Below, one piece after another: positions 43,037 to 52,931 of a stretch of DNA of 64,000 bases; position 1 is the stretch's first letter; each line of letters opens with the position of its first letter. Source of the DNA: Vacuolonema iberomarrocanum LEGE 07170. GTDB taxonomy: Bacteria > Cyanobacteriota > Cyanobacteriia > Elainellales > Elainellaceae. The notes under the pieces are model-generated. The model searched no databases and had not been told where the DNA came from. It saw only the letters and a list, made by a program, of their open reading frames with translations. Both the position numbers and the translations under genes were made by a program. The stretch spans positions 124,001-188,000 of the forward strand of contig JADEXA010000002.1 in assembly GCA_015207365.1 (NCBI GenBank). Reading direction: 5' to 3'.

Positions 43037-43090
43037 CACAGAGGCACAGAGGGCACGGAGGGGTTTCTTTGTGTCCTCTGTGTCTCTGTG
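43037..43090. repeat. Inverted repeat of CACAGAGG type
   Basis: CACAGAGGCACAGAGGGCAC (43037-43056) is the near-perfect complement of GTGTCCTCTGTGTCTCTGTG (43071-43090). This REP-like palindrome type is frequent in cyanobacterial intergenic DNA. Here it separates convergent genes and may end transcription. Confidence 0.65.
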
Positions 43091-43099
43091 GTTCGTTTT

Positions 43100-43408
43100 T
43101 CAGAGGATCCATTCGGAGGCGCGATCGCCCAGTTCTAGAGGAATGCTGACCGCTTTGCCCAGTCGCGGGCGCGCATTGGTTTGCTCAATATACTGTTGCA
43201 CCTTAATGGCGCTGCCCCAGGCGTCGAGATATTGGGCAATCTCATTCAGGTTCTCAATATATTGCGTTTCTGAGAGGGGAAACGAGACTTGTTCTAGATA
43301 CTTCCACATCACCTGGAAGAAGACCTTGCCCTGCACTTTTCGCAGTTGCACGTCAAAGGAACAGCCCCATTTCGTCAGAATGATTTGATGCAAGTCGTCC
43401 CCAGTCAT
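43100..43408 (-). CDS. DUF3067 protein
   Basis: 102 residues, the normal length of the DUF3067 family, which is conserved in cyanobacteria and plant chloroplasts. Recognisable stretches are MTGDDLHQIILTKWGCSFDV, GKVFFQVMWKYLEQVSFPLS and the invariant ending RPRLGKAVSIPLELGDRASE. Chloroplast relatives have been linked to thylakoid function. The gene is divergent from petC across about 200 bp, which supports a photosynthetic role, but the molecular function is not known to me. Confidence 0.85.
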   Translation of the reverse strand: MTGDDLHQIILTKWGCSFDVQLRKVQGKVFFQVMWKYLEQVSFPLSETQYIENLNEIAQYLDAWGSAIKVQQYIEQTNARPRLGKAVSIPLELGDRASEWIL

Positions 43409-43616
43409 GCCTCATCCTTGTCACAGATCTTTACAATAGCGAAGCTTTCAACCCTCTGTATTCTAAGAGATGCAATAATACGGACTGTAAACGAAATGCC
43501 GCTCTGGGCGAGTGGGTCAAATGATTTGGCTCCACGGGTTCAGCATTATCTAAGGGTTTGGCGGCCCCTCAGTTTTCATGACGTAATTTCATAACGTAGC
43601 TTATCCGATTCACATC

Positions 43617-44156
43617 ATGACTCAAGTTTCTGGAAGCGCAGATGTGCCCGATTTGGGACGTCGCCAATTTATGAACCTCCTCACTTTTGGAGCGGTGACC
43701 GGGACGGCACTGGGTGCCCTGTATCCGGTCGTTAAATATTTCATTCCTCCCTCTAGTGGTGGCGCTGGTGGCGGTGTAACAGCCAAGGATGCATTGGGCA
43801 ATGATGTGATCGCCAGCGAGTTTCTGGCGACCCACAACGAGGGCGATCGCACCCTGGCTCAGGGGCTGAAGGGCGACCCCACCTATGTCGTGGTCGAAGA
43901 CAGCGCGATTGCAAGCTATGGCTTGAATGCTGTCTGCACCCACCTGGGTTGCGTTGTCCCCTGGAATGCAAGCGAGAATAAATTTATCTGTCCTTGCCAC
44001 GGGTCGCAGTACGACAATACGGGCAAAGTGGTGCGGGGACCTGCTCCCCTCTCTCTGGCACTGGTGCATACCAATGTCACAGAGGATGGGAAAGTTGCCA
44101 TTTCCCAATGGACCGAAGAGGATTTCCGCACAGGCGACAAGCCCTGGTGGACATAG
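43617..44156 (+). CDS. petC: Cytochrome b6f complex Rieske iron-sulfur protein
   Basis: 179 residues. The N-terminal helix has a twin-arginine-type start ([20 protein letters not shown]) that stays as the membrane anchor. The [2Fe-2S] cluster boxes are CTHLGC (Cys107, His109 as ligands, Cys112 in the disulfide) and CPCHGS (Cys125 and His128 as ligands, Cys127 in the disulfide). The hinge is glycine-rich ([16 protein letters not shown]). It passes electrons from plastoquinol to cytochrome f in the thylakoid membrane. petA follows after 87 bp in the same direction, the usual petCA operon. Confidence 0.98.
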   Translation: MTQVSGSADVPDLGRRQFMNLLTFGAVTGTALGALYPVVKYFIPPSSGGAGGGVTAKDALGNDVIASEFLATHNEGDRTLAQGLKGDPTYVVVEDSAIASYGLNAVCTHLGCVVPWNASENKFICPCHGSQYDNTGKVVRGPAPLSLALVHTNVTEDGKVAISQWTEEDFRTGDKPWWT

Positions 44157-44243
44157 GCCTATCTATTGTCTAGAAGCCTTAACGAAAAGCCTTTAGTTTG
44201 CTTACATTCAGTCACTATTTCCTTGGTTGAGAACAAACTTCCG

Positions 44244-45227
44244 ATGAGATCAAAATTTTCGTCTATTGCGTCCACGCCGATGCGTCTGGCGCTAAAAGCA
44301 ACCGTTACTGTGCTGGCAGCGATCGCCCTGCTGCTAGGTAGCGACGCCCTACTACCCCAAACGGCACAAGCCTATCCTTTCTGGGCACAGCAGAACTACG
44401 AGAGCCCCCGCGAAGCAACCGGGCGCATCGTCTGTGCCAACTGCCACCTAGCCGCTAAGCCTGTCGAAATCGAAGTCCCTCAGTCCGTTCTGCCGGATAG
44501 CGTCTTCAAAGCAGTCGTCAAGATTCCCTACGACACAAGTATCCAGCAAGTGACAGCCACCGGTGACCCTGGGCCGCTGAACGTGGGTGCCGTACTCATG
44601 CTGCCCGAGGGCTTCCAAATTGCACCGGAAGACCGTATTCCCGAAGAAATGAAGGAAGAAGTCGCACCCAACTACGTCTTTATGTCCTACGCCGAAGGGC
44701 AAGACAATACTGTGCTAGTGGGGCCGTTGCCGGGTGACCAGTATCAGGAAATTGTTTTCCCCGTGCTATCTCCCGATCCGGCAACCGACAGCAGCATCAA
44801 CTTTGGTAAGTATGCCGTTCACCTCGGCGGCAATCGGGGGCGTGGACAGGTTTACCCCACCGGTGAAAATAGCAACAATACCGATGTCAAAACTCCCGTA
44901 TCGGGTATGGTTACGGACATCACTCCGGTTGATAGTGGCATGGAAGTCACCATCCAGCCCGCAGACGGCGATGCAACGGTTGTGAGCGTTCCCGTCGGGC
45001 CTCAAGTGATCGTAGCTGTTGGCGACGAAGTGACCGCTGGTAAGCCTATTACCGACAACCCCAATGTAGGTGGCTTCGGTCAAGAGGACGTCGAGATCGT
45101 GCTGCAAAGTCCGAACCGAGTCAAAGGTCTACTGGCCTTCACGGCAGCCGTCATGATTTCCCAAATTATGCTGGTGCTGAAGAAGAAGCAGGTTGAGCGG
45201 GTTCAAGAGGCCGAAATGTCCTTCTAA
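44244..45227 (+). CDS. petA: Cytochrome f
   Basis: 327 residues from ATG 44244. The frame is open to 44166, but homologues begin about 40 residues before the mature start, and ATG 44280 is a second option. The signal peptide ends at AQA, and the mature protein begins [20 protein letters not shown], whose N-terminal Tyr amine is the sixth heme ligand. The heme c site is CANCH. The large beta-domain and the lysine patch region follow. A C-terminal anchor helix ([20 protein letters not shown]) and a short stromal tail end the protein. It hands electrons to plastocyanin or cytochrome c6. It is the second gene of the petCA operon, and a strong terminator follows. Confidence 0.97.
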   Translation: MRSKFSSIASTPMRLALKATVTVLAAIALLLGSDALLPQTAQAYPFWAQQNYESPREATGRIVCANCHLAAKPVEIEVPQSVLPDSVFKAVVKIPYDTSIQQVTATGDPGPLNVGAVLMLPEGFQIAPEDRIPEEMKEEVAPNYVFMSYAEGQDNTVLVGPLPGDQYQEIVFPVLSPDPATDSSINFGKYAVHLGGNRGRGQVYPTGENSNNTDVKTPVSGMVTDITPVDSGMEVTIQPADGDATVVSVPVGPQVIVAVGDEVTAGKPITDNPNVGGFGQEDVEIVLQSPNRVKGLLAFTAAVMISQIMLVLKKKQVERVQEAEMSF

Positions 45228-45316
45228 GCTTTGTGTCAAATTTGACAGTAGGTGCGTTCTCGTAACGCACCCAACGAAGCTAAACCTTGCATCTATCTGT
45301 GCAATGAAAATCTCTC

Positions 45317-45350
45317 AAGAGGCGTTTTCTACGAAAGCGCCTCTTTGCTT
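45317..45350 (+). terminator. Intrinsic terminator of petCA
   Basis: AAGAGGCG (45317-45324) pairs with CGCCTCTT (45338-45345), followed by TTGCTTTT. It lies about 90 bp after the petA stop. Confidence 0.75.
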
Positions 45351-45398
45351 TTGGCGACATTCCATTACGAGTATGAGTTTGAGATAAGTCCAGCGGTT

Positions 45399-45439
45399 GA
45401 ACCCGCGACTATAGGAACAAAACCCGCCGTCGCGGGTTC
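45399..45439. repeat. 11-bp inverted repeat between petA and DUF1643 gene
   Basis: GAACCCGCGAC (45399-45409) is the exact complement of GTCGCGGGTTC (45429-45439), flanked by GTT and CAAC. It could be the terminator of the leftward DUF1643 gene or a small palindromic repeat. Confidence 0.55.
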
Positions 45440-45477
45440 TCAACAAATTCGCATAGCAATCGCTACAGATCTAACGG

Positions 45478-46023
45478 TCAAAACTTGTAGGGAATAGGTT
45501 TGCAAGAACGCCGTTGGTAGAGCGGGTGGCAGGGTTGCCCTTGTTTGGTGATGCCCAGGCATTCAGGCGATCGCCCCATCTCCCCCAACGTTTGGAGAAA
45601 TCGATGGTGATGTCCTTGCCAAGTTCCCCGGTTGCCCCAGGCTAGGATCAACCGATCCACTCGTTGCAGGGTGGCGCGGAGGTAGCGATCGTTGTCGTGG
45701 CCGACGGGATCATCCGCGCTGAATAGCTCGCGAGGATGAGTGGCACGGAACGCAAAGAGGTTCACCACAACCAGGGAGCCATAGCCCCAGTCCTGCACAA
45801 ACCCCATACAGCGGCGAATGGTGGGATCATCGCGCTCCGCATCCGCTGTGCTGGGGTTGAGCATGACAAAGGCGATCGCCGGTGCCTGCGGATCCCAAGA
45901 CCGCCAGAGCCGATAGCGGTACAGTCCAGAGGGATCAAACTCTGCACCCCGTTCAATTGTTAGGGAAGAGATCGGCGGGCGATCGATACAGGAGGGCATG
46001 GAAAGGTGGGCGATCGAGGTCAT
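45478..46023 (-). CDS. DUF1643 family protein
   Basis: 181 residues. The DUF1643 core is easily seen: YRYRLWRSWDPQAPAIAFVM, LNPSTADAERDDPTIRRCM, and LVVVNLFAFRATHPRELFSA, later LILAWGNRGT. The function of the family is unknown; it is spread sporadically among bacteria, often near mobile or defence genes, and does not appear membrane-bound. Start alternatives are ATG 46023 and ATG 45999. It converges on petA across about 250 bp of hairpins. Confidence 0.85.
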   Translation of the reverse strand: MTSIAHLSMPSCIDRPPISSLTIERGAEFDPSGLYRYRLWRSWDPQAPAIAFVMLNPSTADAERDDPTIRRCMGFVQDWGYGSLVVVNLFAFRATHPRELFSADDPVGHDNDRYLRATLQRVDRLILAWGNRGTWQGHHHRFLQTLGEMGRSPECLGITKQGQPCHPLYQRRSCKPIPYKF

Positions 46024-46276
46024 TCCTTATAAATGTATGCCCCTTGGAACCCTGTTGATTTCTAAATTTGGCTACGGGTGGGTGGTACCCGCTCTACAGG
46101 ATATGGTTTTGATCGATCTGTTGGGTTTCACTTCGCTCAACACCAACCTACGGAAATCAACCTCAACCTGTGGAAATTGTTGTCTCTTTCGTTGTTGCTA
46201 AAAGTGAAACCCTTTCTGTCGAGCAAAATCTGCTCGGCATACTGGCGGTAACAGTCAAACTAAAGGAGTCATTCCG

Positions 46277-47215
46277 ATGCGTCGTCCTTCCCGTTCGTTT
46301 GCATCCGCTTTGCTGAGTACTTGCGTTGGCATCGCTGTGGTTGGTTGTGGCAGCTCCTATGCGCCCACGGAATCGGTGGCGGGCGACGAAGCCTTTTCGG
46401 CAGCCCCAGAAGCCGTGCAAGAAACTGCACCTCCCGATGCTCCTGACGCAGATGGAGCAGGAAATGTTGCAGAAGACGTGGCAGATGTCCCCGAAGCGAT
46501 GCCGCAACTGGTGAAAACAGCCGTTCTCGATCTTGAGGTAGAGTCGGTTTCTGAAACATTGGATGCGATCGCCACTCTCACTCGCCAACAGCAAGGCGAT
46601 GTGACGGGGCTGAATGAAAGTGTTCCCGAAGACGGCAGCCTTCACACAGCATGGGTCGAACTGCGGGTGCCCCAGGCCAATCTGGATGCCACTCTGGCAG
46701 AACTGGAGGAACTGGGAACGTTGCGCGACCAGCGCATCACCGCAGAGGATGTGTCCAATCAACTGGTGGACTTCGAAGCTCGGCTCAATAATCTGCGGCA
46801 GACGGAAACCATGTTGCTCGACATTATGGATCGGGCTGGAGAAATGGCCGATGTGTTGCGGGTGGCCCAGGAAGTCAGCCAGGTGCGGCAATCCATTGAG
46901 CAGTTGGATGCGCAGTTAGCTAGTTTGCGATCGCGCGTCGCCTTTTCCACCGTTACCATTAACCTACAATCCTTCTCTGCTACTGCCGCCGAAGGGCGTC
47001 CCGTCACCGAGGAGCTGCGCGACACCTGGGTCGCCTCTACCCGCAGCCTGGGCGATCTAACCGTCAGCCTGCTCAAGCTTTTGACATGGCTCGCGGTTTA
47101 TAGTCCTTATCTGTTCCTCCTGTTTGTAGCCCCCTGGTTGCTCTGGCGCAAGTTGCGCATCAACGAATCGGTTACACCAGCAACCCATTCGGGAGATTCT
47201 GGCGATAGCGCCTAA
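46277..47215 (+). CDS. DUF4349 membrane-anchored lipoprotein
   Basis: 312 residues. A signal peptide ends in a lipobox (VGIAVVGC), so the mature protein is probably a lipoprotein. A disordered Ala/Asp/Glu-rich linker (about 25-75) leads to the DUF4349 domain: LVKTAVLDLEVESVSETLDA, ELRVPQANLDATLAELEELG, DVSNQLVDFEARLNNLRQTE, with a coiled coil around 185-220. A C-terminal transmembrane helix (LLTWLAVYSPYLFLLFVAPW) follows. A very good ribosome site (AAAGGAG) precedes the ATG. The domain is common in envelope proteins of unknown role; a structural or sensing part in the cell envelope is likely. Confidence 0.85.
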   Translation: MRRPSRSFASALLSTCVGIAVVGCGSSYAPTESVAGDEAFSAAPEAVQETAPPDAPDADGAGNVAEDVADVPEAMPQLVKTAVLDLEVESVSETLDAIATLTRQQQGDVTGLNESVPEDGSLHTAWVELRVPQANLDATLAELEELGTLRDQRITAEDVSNQLVDFEARLNNLRQTETMLLDIMDRAGEMADVLRVAQEVSQVRQSIEQLDAQLASLRSRVAFSTVTINLQSFSATAAEGRPVTEELRDTWVASTRSLGDLTVSLLKLLTWLAVYSPYLFLLFVAPWLLWRKLRINESVTPATHSGDSGDSA

Positions 47216-47329
47216 TGCATGGCCGTCTCAGGCTTTGATGCCTGACGTTCGATCCCCCCGCGATCGCCCAATTTGCTGATAGGCTGAGGAGGTTAGTCTT
47301 TCACCCTAACTAAGGGCTCGGATGCGCCT

Positions 47330-48028
47330 GTGAACCTGAGTGCGTTGCAATTTTTCAAGAGTTTACGACCCAACAATCGTCAATTTGCGGTCATTGGCTT
47401 GGGCCGATTTGGTCGAGCCGTTTCTGCTACGCTGCATAACCTGGGCTACGAAGTTCTGGGAATCGACAGCGATGAGAAACGGGTCGATCAGGCTCTTTGT
47501 GATGAAATTGCATCCCATGTGTTGCAGTTGGATGCCATGCAACCGTCTGCCTTGCGGGAAGCGGGGGTATTTGAATTTGATACGGTGATTGTCGCAATCG
47601 GCAACTACATTCAAGAAAGCATTATCACGACCCTCAATCTCAAAGAGGGGGGCGTGCCCCACATCGTTGCCAAAGCGTCTTCGGAAATCCATGGCAAGTT
47701 GCTGGAACGGGTCGGGGCCGATCATGTCGTGTTCCCAGAGCATGAAATGGGCTGCGAGTTGGCGCGATCGCTCACCCGCCCCGGCATTCTCGAACGGTTT
47801 GAGGTAGATCCAGATCACAGTATCGTTGAAGTTGTCGTGCCCAAAGCGTTTGACGGCAAAACTCTGCTGGAGCTGGACTTGCGATCGCGCTACGGTCTCA
47901 ACGTCATCGCTGTTGGGCATGAAGATTCGTCTTCCCAGATTAATCCCAGCCCCGCAACCATCCTCCATAAGGATATGATTTTAGTTGTGATTGGCTCCAA
48001 CAAAGGGATTAACCAGCTTCCAGTTTAA
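47330..48028 (+). CDS. ktrA: Potassium uptake regulatory subunit KtrA (RCK/TrkA-N)
   Basis: 232 residues from GTG 47330. The upstream ATG runs into a stop after two codons, which excludes it. The RCK N-domain is a Rossmann fold with [20 protein letters not shown] and an acidic end of strand 2 ([10 protein letters not shown]) that fits NAD(H)/ATP binding. [20 protein letters not shown] and the C-terminal RCK-C domain ([19 protein letters not shown]) follow. KtrA forms rings that gate the KtrB channel for sodium-dependent K+ uptake in cyanobacteria. No ktrB or ktrE is in this window. anmK begins 2 bases after its stop, so the two are likely co-transcribed. Confidence 0.88.
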   Translation: MNLSALQFFKSLRPNNRQFAVIGLGRFGRAVSATLHNLGYEVLGIDSDEKRVDQALCDEIASHVLQLDAMQPSALREAGVFEFDTVIVAIGNYIQESIITTLNLKEGGVPHIVAKASSEIHGKLLERVGADHVVFPEHEMGCELARSLTRPGILERFEVDPDHSIVEVVVPKAFDGKTLLELDLRSRYGLNVIAVGHEDSSSQINPSPATILHKDMILVVIGSNKGINQLPV

Positions 48029-48030
48029 AG

Positions 48031-49161
48031 ATGCGTGTTATTGGGTTGATTAGTGGAACATCGGTAGATGGCATTGATGCCGCGCTGATCGAGATTACAG
48101 GCGCACCCACAGAGCTGTCGGTGCGGCTGATACGAGGGGAAACCTGCGACTATCCGAGCGCGCTGCAATCGCGCATCCTCGACCTGTGTCACGGCGCCAG
48201 TTTGCCGCTAGAAGAACTGGCAGAACTCGATGACGCGATCGCCCAATGCTTTGCTGAAGCCGCCTTACAGGTGCAGGGAGACGATCGCGTCGACCTCATC
48301 GGCTCCCATGGGCAAACGGTGTTCCATCGACCGCGTCAGGCGGAGCGTCTGGCCTATAGCCTTCAGCTCGGGCGAGGCATGGCGATCGCCCACCATACGG
48401 GTCTGCCGACGGTCAACAACTTTCGCCAAGGCGATATTGCGGCGGGCGGTGAAGGGGCTCCCCTCGCTCCTGCCGTGGATGCTGCCCTGTTGCGTCACCC
48501 CAAGTTCAACCGTTGCGTCCAAAACATCGGTGGCATTGGGAATGTGACCTACCTTCCGGCACAGCATCGTGGCGATGCTGCCATTGTCGGCTGGGATACT
48601 GGCCCCGGCAATGCCCTACTCGACCTGGCCGTGCAACATCTCACCGATGGCACCCAGCGCTATGACCAGGATGGTGCATGGGCGGCTCAGGGAACGCCCT
48701 GCCTGGAGGTGGTGCAGCGCTGGCTCGACCATCCCTACTTTCGCCAAACTCCCCCCAAATCCACGGGCCGTGAGCTGTTCGGTCAAGATTTCTTGAACCA
48801 ATGTCAGCAGGATGCCGACGACTATGCCCTTACCTCCGTCGATTTTTTGGCCACCCTGACCGAATTTACCGCTCTGTCTATTGCCGATAGCTATCAGCGG
48901 TTTTTGCCCCAAATGCCGGATGAAATACTCGTGTGTGGCGGGGGAAACCGCAATCCCTATCTGTGCGATCGCCTCCGGCTGGCTTTACCCATGGCTACCG
49001 TCAAAACCACGAGTGATGCAGGGTTGGATGCAGATTTCAAAGAAGCGATCGCCTTTGCGGTACTGGCCTACTGGCGAATGCATCAGCACCCCGGTAATTT
49101 ACCCACCGTCACGGGGGCGGATCAACCCGCTTTGCTGGGCGAGATTCATCTTCCGGCTTAA
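48031..49161 (+). CDS. anmK: Anhydro-N-acetylmuramic acid kinase
   Basis: 376 residues, normal length. The enzyme opens and phosphorylates 1,6-anhydro-MurNAc from peptidoglycan turnover to give MurNAc-6-phosphate. Visible signatures are [80 protein letters not shown] and [13 protein letters not shown]. It follows ktrA with only two bases between, an arrangement that says shared transcript but no obvious shared pathway. Confidence 0.95.
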   Translation: MRVIGLISGTSVDGIDAALIEITGAPTELSVRLIRGETCDYPSALQSRILDLCHGASLPLEELAELDDAIAQCFAEAALQVQGDDRVDLIGSHGQTVFHRPRQAERLAYSLQLGRGMAIAHHTGLPTVNNFRQGDIAAGGEGAPLAPAVDAALLRHPKFNRCVQNIGGIGNVTYLPAQHRGDAAIVGWDTGPGNALLDLAVQHLTDGTQRYDQDGAWAAQGTPCLEVVQRWLDHPYFRQTPPKSTGRELFGQDFLNQCQQDADDYALTSVDFLATLTEFTALSIADSYQRFLPQMPDEILVCGGGNRNPYLCDRLRLALPMATVKTTSDAGLDADFKEAIAFAVLAYWRMHQHPGNLPTVTGADQPALLGEIHLPA

Positions 49162-49234
49162 AGCGCCCATGTTAGGATGAGTAGCCATCCGGGGCAGAAC
49201 AGGCACCGTTCAGACACTCTTAGGACTTGTTACC

Positions 49235-49684
49235 GTGTCTCACAGGTTTTTAGTTGAAGCGGGACGTTGGACGATCGAAGGTAGTTGGCTGGAGCGGGAC
49301 GGCCTGCCTGTTCTCGTCAAAGGTAAAATCCTGATTGCGTGGAGTCGGGACAACTGGTTCACCATGGTGACAAAGCTGGTGTTTCCCGAATCGGAGCGCG
49401 AGGGCATTGCGTTGCAATATCGGGGTCGCCTGAATGCGGGCGATCGCCAATACAATTTTGTTTTACAACATAGCGCTCTGGGGCGCGTCGAGGGCGAAGG
49501 CTGGCTCGCACCAGAGTCGATTGTGCAGCGCTATTGGGTGCTGGGCGATCGCCAGCGCCGCACGGGCTTTGAGACCCTCTACACCCTCGACCGAGACCGC
49601 TACTACATGTCGAGCAGCATCATGGCAGGGCATTATCTCCAAAGCACCATGGAAGCCCATGTCGAACGCCAACCGATGCAATAG
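49235..49684 (+). CDS. Conserved cyanobacterial protein, beta-rich, unknown function
   Basis: 149 residues from GTG 49235. The sequence alternates short strands and aromatic residues (GRWTIEGSWLERDGLPVLVK, LQYRGRLNAGDRQYNFVLQH, RRTGFETLYTLDRDRYYMSS) and looks like a small beta-barrel, lipocalin-like. I do not recognise a characterised family, though it has the feel of a conserved cyanobacterial protein. No signal peptide or membrane helix is visible. It stands between anmK on the same strand and the converging urtE gene. Confidence 0.65.
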   Translation: MSHRFLVEAGRWTIEGSWLERDGLPVLVKGKILIAWSRDNWFTMVTKLVFPESEREGIALQYRGRLNAGDRQYNFVLQHSALGRVEGEGWLAPESIVQRYWVLGDRQRRTGFETLYTLDRDRYYMSSSIMAGHYLQSTMEAHVERQPMQ

Positions 49685-49734
49685 GCTGGGCATTACCATC
49701 GCACCAATCCTGCATCCCCGCCAAGAACCGTCCT

Positions 49735-50490
49735 CTAAACCGCCAGGAATTGTTGAATCACTTCGTTGCTCAGCTCGTGGGTTGGCCCCGAGGCAACAAT
49801 GCCGCCCTTTTGCATGGCATAGTAGCGATCCGCTTGGCGGACGAAATGTAAGTGTTGCTCTACCAAAAGCACCGAAACCCCTGTTGTGCGGATAATCTTT
49901 TTCACTGCTGCTTCAATATCCAGAATGATGGAGGGTTGAATGCCTTCGGTGGGTTCATCCAGCACAAGCAGTTGGGGTTGTCCCATGAGGGCACGGGCGA
50001 TCGCCAACTGTTGCTGTTGGCCGCCGCTGAGGTCACCGCCCATGCGCGTCAGCATCGTTTCCAGCACCGGGAACAACTCAAAGATGTCATCGGGAATGGC
50101 CGTATCGCGTTTTTTCGGCTTGTTGGGGTTGGCTTCTAGCCCCAGCAACAGATTCTCCTTTACAGTGAGTCGGGGGATAATTTCGCGCCCTTGGGGGACA
50201 TAGGCAATGCCATGGCGAGCGCGGCGATCGGGCGACAGGTTTAGAATCGGATGGCCGTCAAACTGGATGGAACCCTGGCGGGGTTTGAGCAACCCAACGA
50301 TATTTTTGAGCAGCGTGGTTTTGCCCACCCCATTGCGCCCAATCAAACACACCATCTCACCCCGGGGCACCGTCAAATCAACATCCCGCAGAATGTGGCT
50401 TTCGCCGTAGTAGAAATTGAGGCCAGAGACTTTCAGCATCACCTCAGCGGTGGGGCGATCGCTCGGCGTTGTAGGCATTGTTTGCGTCAT
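49735..50490 (-). CDS. urtE: Urea ABC transporter ATP-binding protein UrtE
   Basis: 251 residues, close to LivF in type. ATPase motifs are Walker A GRNGVGKTT, signature LSGGQQQQLAIARALMG, Walker B LLVLDEPTEGIQPS and switch VEQHLHFV. It is the last gene of the leftward urtABCDE operon, overlapping urtD by four bases. It powers urea uptake with UrtD at the cytoplasmic side of the membrane. Confidence 0.95.
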   Translation of the reverse strand: MTQTMPTTPSDRPTAEVMLKVSGLNFYYGESHILRDVDLTVPRGEMVCLIGRNGVGKTTLLKNIVGLLKPRQGSIQFDGHPILNLSPDRRARHGIAYVPQGREIIPRLTVKENLLLGLEANPNKPKKRDTAIPDDIFELFPVLETMLTRMGGDLSGGQQQQLAIARALMGQPQLLVLDEPTEGIQPSIILDIEAAVKKIIRTTGVSVLLVEQHLHFVRQADRYYAMQKGGIVASGPTHELSNEVIQQFLAV

Positions 50491-51608
50491 GACACCATCC
50501 CCGTAACGGATTGCTCAACGCGCTGCACAACTTCGGGCGGCAGTTTCAGGGCTTGCAGCAACCGCTGATAAGCAACGCCTTTCTGTTGGTTAATCTGGTT
50601 CGAACTCAGCACTTCGTAGCTCAGTTTCAGAGCCATTTCCCGTTCCTCAGGTGTTTTTAACAACGGCACCAAATCTTCAACGGGAATGTCCTTTGCCAGA
50701 TAGTCTTTCAATTCTTCTTGAAGCGTGGATTGTTCCTGTCCATCCTTGGCAAACTGCTGGCTCAGGCGTCCCAGAATAATGTCCTGCTGTTCATTGGTGA
50801 AATGGCCATCCGACCAAGCCATTGATGCCGCAATGCGCAGCATCGTCATTTCTTCCGTCGAAATCGAGGGTTCTGAGCCCAAATACACCTCAATCACCCG
50901 GGGATTGGTCTGCACTTCATTCATGCTGCCCTCAAACAGTACGCTGCCTTCGTGCAGCACCGTCACTTGCCGCGCAATCTGGCGCACAAACTCCATGTCA
51001 TGCTCAATCACAATGATGGAGTGGCTCTCTGCCAGCGCCATCAACAGTTCTCCGGTGTGCTCAGTTTCTTCGTCTGTCAGCCCTGCCACGGGCTCATCCA
51101 CCAACAATAAATCGGGGGATTGGGCGACCAACATCCCAATTTCTAGCCATTGCTTTTGCCCATGGGACAGCAGCTCTGCGGGCACATCGGCCTGCGCCGA
51201 GAGACCAATCGTTTCCAGCAAACCGCTCACCGTTTGGCGCTCTGGCTGCGGGGTCTTTTTGAAGAGCGTATCGAAAACGGTTTTGGTGCGGTTGCACGAA
51301 ATCTCCAGGTTCTCCCGAGGGGTCAGATTCAAGTACACACGGGGCGTTTGAAACTTTCGCCCAATCCCCAATCGAGCAATTTCATGTTCCTTCAAATGGG
51401 TTAAATCCTTGCCCTTGAACCGTGCTGAACCTTCCGTTGGTCGCACCTTTCCGGTAATCACATCCAAAAATGTCGTTTTCCCGGCTCCATTCGGGCCAAT
51501 AATGACGCGCAATTCGCCCGGTTCCATGTTGAAGGTCAGATTATTCAGCGCTTTGAAACCATCGAAGCTGACCGTGACATTTTCAATATCGAGAATCTTT
51601 TCAGACAT
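50487..51608 (-). CDS. urtD: Urea ABC transporter ATP-binding protein UrtD with extra TerB-like C-terminal domain
   Basis: 373 residues; UrtD is normally about 250. Residues 1-246 are the usual LivG-like ATPase: GPNGAGKTT, the phenylalanine-rich FQTPRVYLNLTPREN, LSHGQKQWLEIGMLVAQ (signature), LLLVDEPVAGLTDEE and IEHDMEFVRQIA. The added part (about 252-373) is helical: MLRIAASMAWSDGHFTNEQQ, DIILGRLSQQF, later MALKLSYEVLSSNQINQQKG and YQRLLQALKLPPEVVQRVEQ. This is the pattern of TerB-like domains (an early Asp/Gly/Glu loop after a helix, then a second half with the same layout). The extension is in frame with no sign of a sequencing slip. Its role, perhaps metal binding or protein contact, is unknown. 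Confidence 0.9.
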   Translation of the reverse strand: MSEKILDIENVTVSFDGFKALNNLTFNMEPGELRVIIGPNGAGKTTFLDVITGKVRPTEGSARFKGKDLTHLKEHEIARLGIGRKFQTPRVYLNLTPRENLEISCNRTKTVFDTLFKKTPQPERQTVSGLLETIGLSAQADVPAELLSHGQKQWLEIGMLVAQSPDLLLVDEPVAGLTDEETEHTGELLMALAESHSIIVIEHDMEFVRQIARQVTVLHEGSVLFEGSMNEVQTNPRVIEVYLGSEPSISTEEMTMLRIAASMAWSDGHFTNEQQDIILGRLSQQFAKDGQEQSTLQEELKDYLAKDIPVEDLVPLLKTPEEREMALKLSYEVLSSNQINQQKGVAYQRLLQALKLPPEVVQRVEQSVTGMVS

Positions 51609-51700
51609 GAGGCTTTAGGGATTTGGAATGTAGTATTTGGCGCTAGCAACTCACATAAATCTGAATCGGTCGTAGGCCTGACCACCCAATTGATGACCTT

Positions 51701-52870
51701 TTATTTTTCAGCGATTTCCCGCTCTTTTTGCAAGGATTCATCCAGCTCAACGCTGGGAAATGTGGAGAGGGTGCGAGAGTTGCCCGTGAGGCGGCGGAAC
51801 CCGTCGATGCCATCGGTACGCAGCCAACCCACAATACCCGCCGGAAGCACCAGAACAACGATCAGGAAAAGAGCCCCCTGGAAAAACAGCCACACTTCTG
51901 GAAACTGCTCGCTCAGCAGGCTGCGGGCATAGTTCACCGCAATAGCCCCGAGGATGGCCCCCACCAACGTCGCGCGGCCACCCACCGCTACCCAAATCAC
52001 CATTTCGATGGAAAAGGCAATATCCATATACTGCGGCGAAACGATGCCGGACTGGACGGTGTAGAGGGCTCCAGCAATGCCCGCAATGCCGCCCGAAATG
52101 GCGAAGACGAGCACTTTGAAGGAGGTGGGATCGTAGCCCGAAAAGCGGACGCGGTTCTCATCATCGCGAATGGCGACTAGCAAGCGGCCAAAGCGGCCAC
52201 TGGTAAGCCAGCGACAAAAGGCATAGGTCAAGGTCAGCAACAGGATGGTGATGAGATAGAAGGAAAATTGCACAGAGGGCGAACCCACCTGATTGCCAAA
52301 CAACATCGTGGTCGATGTTTTAAGTCCATTTGTCCCGTTGATCAACTTTTGCTGACCGTTGAAGAAGTTGAAGAAAACGACCAGGGCGGCTTGCGTCAGG
52401 ATGGAAAAGTAAACCCCACGAATCCGGTTGCGGAACACGAGGTAGCCCAGCAATCCGGCCACAATCATGGGTAGGACGACAATAGCCACCAAGGTAAAGG
52501 GGAAGGAGTGGAAGGGCTCCCAAAACCAGGGCAGTTCCGTGACGCCATAGAGCGGGAAAAAGTCGGGGATCTGGCCTTCGGGGATTTGTAGTTGCAAATA
52601 CATCGCCAGGGCATAGCCGCCCAGGGCAAAGAAAATGCCATGCCCCAAACTGAGCAGCCCGGTGAAGCCCCAGATCAAGTCAATGCCGAGGGCAACGATC
52701 GCCAGCGACATAAACCGTGCCAACAGAGTCAATCGAAAATCCGACAAGATAAGGGGAACGATGACCGCCAGAATGAGGGCGACCCCCACTACGATCCCCG
52801 CTTCGATCAGGAGCTTATTTTTGCGCGATCGCCGCGATCGCTGTCGCCCAAGAGCTGTATCTACCGCCAT
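51701..52870 (-). CDS. urtC: Urea ABC transporter permease UrtC
   Basis: 389 residues with about ten membrane helices, LivM-like. The N-terminus is a basic cytoplasmic tail (RQRSRRSRKNK). Family features include GIDLIWGFTGLLSLGHGIFF, FRNRIRGVYFSILTQAA, RFGRLLVAIRDDENRVRFSG (contact with the ATPases) and VAVGGRATLVGAILGA. It forms the channel with UrtB. The gene is 62 bp downstream of urtB and 93 bp upstream of urtD. Confidence 0.95.
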   Translation of the reverse strand: MAVDTALGRQRSRRSRKNKLLIEAGIVVGVALILAVIVPLILSDFRLTLLARFMSLAIVALGIDLIWGFTGLLSLGHGIFFALGGYALAMYLQLQIPEGQIPDFFPLYGVTELPWFWEPFHSFPFTLVAIVVLPMIVAGLLGYLVFRNRIRGVYFSILTQAALVVFFNFFNGQQKLINGTNGLKTSTTMLFGNQVGSPSVQFSFYLITILLLTLTYAFCRWLTSGRFGRLLVAIRDDENRVRFSGYDPTSFKVLVFAISGGIAGIAGALYTVQSGIVSPQYMDIAFSIEMVIWVAVGGRATLVGAILGAIAVNYARSLLSEQFPEVWLFFQGALFLIVVLVLPAGIVGWLRTDGIDGFRRLTGNSRTLSTFPSVELDESLQKEREIAEK

Positions 52871-52931
52871 GCCAAAACCCTAAATGAACCAAACCGCCAA
52901 ACCAAACGCTCCCTGAGTCGGGCTGAGACGG

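Noticed and set aside
43440..43600. Possible tRNA suggested by GGGTTCAG near 43537
   Set aside because: No acceptor stem, anticodon arm or D-loop can be folded around it.
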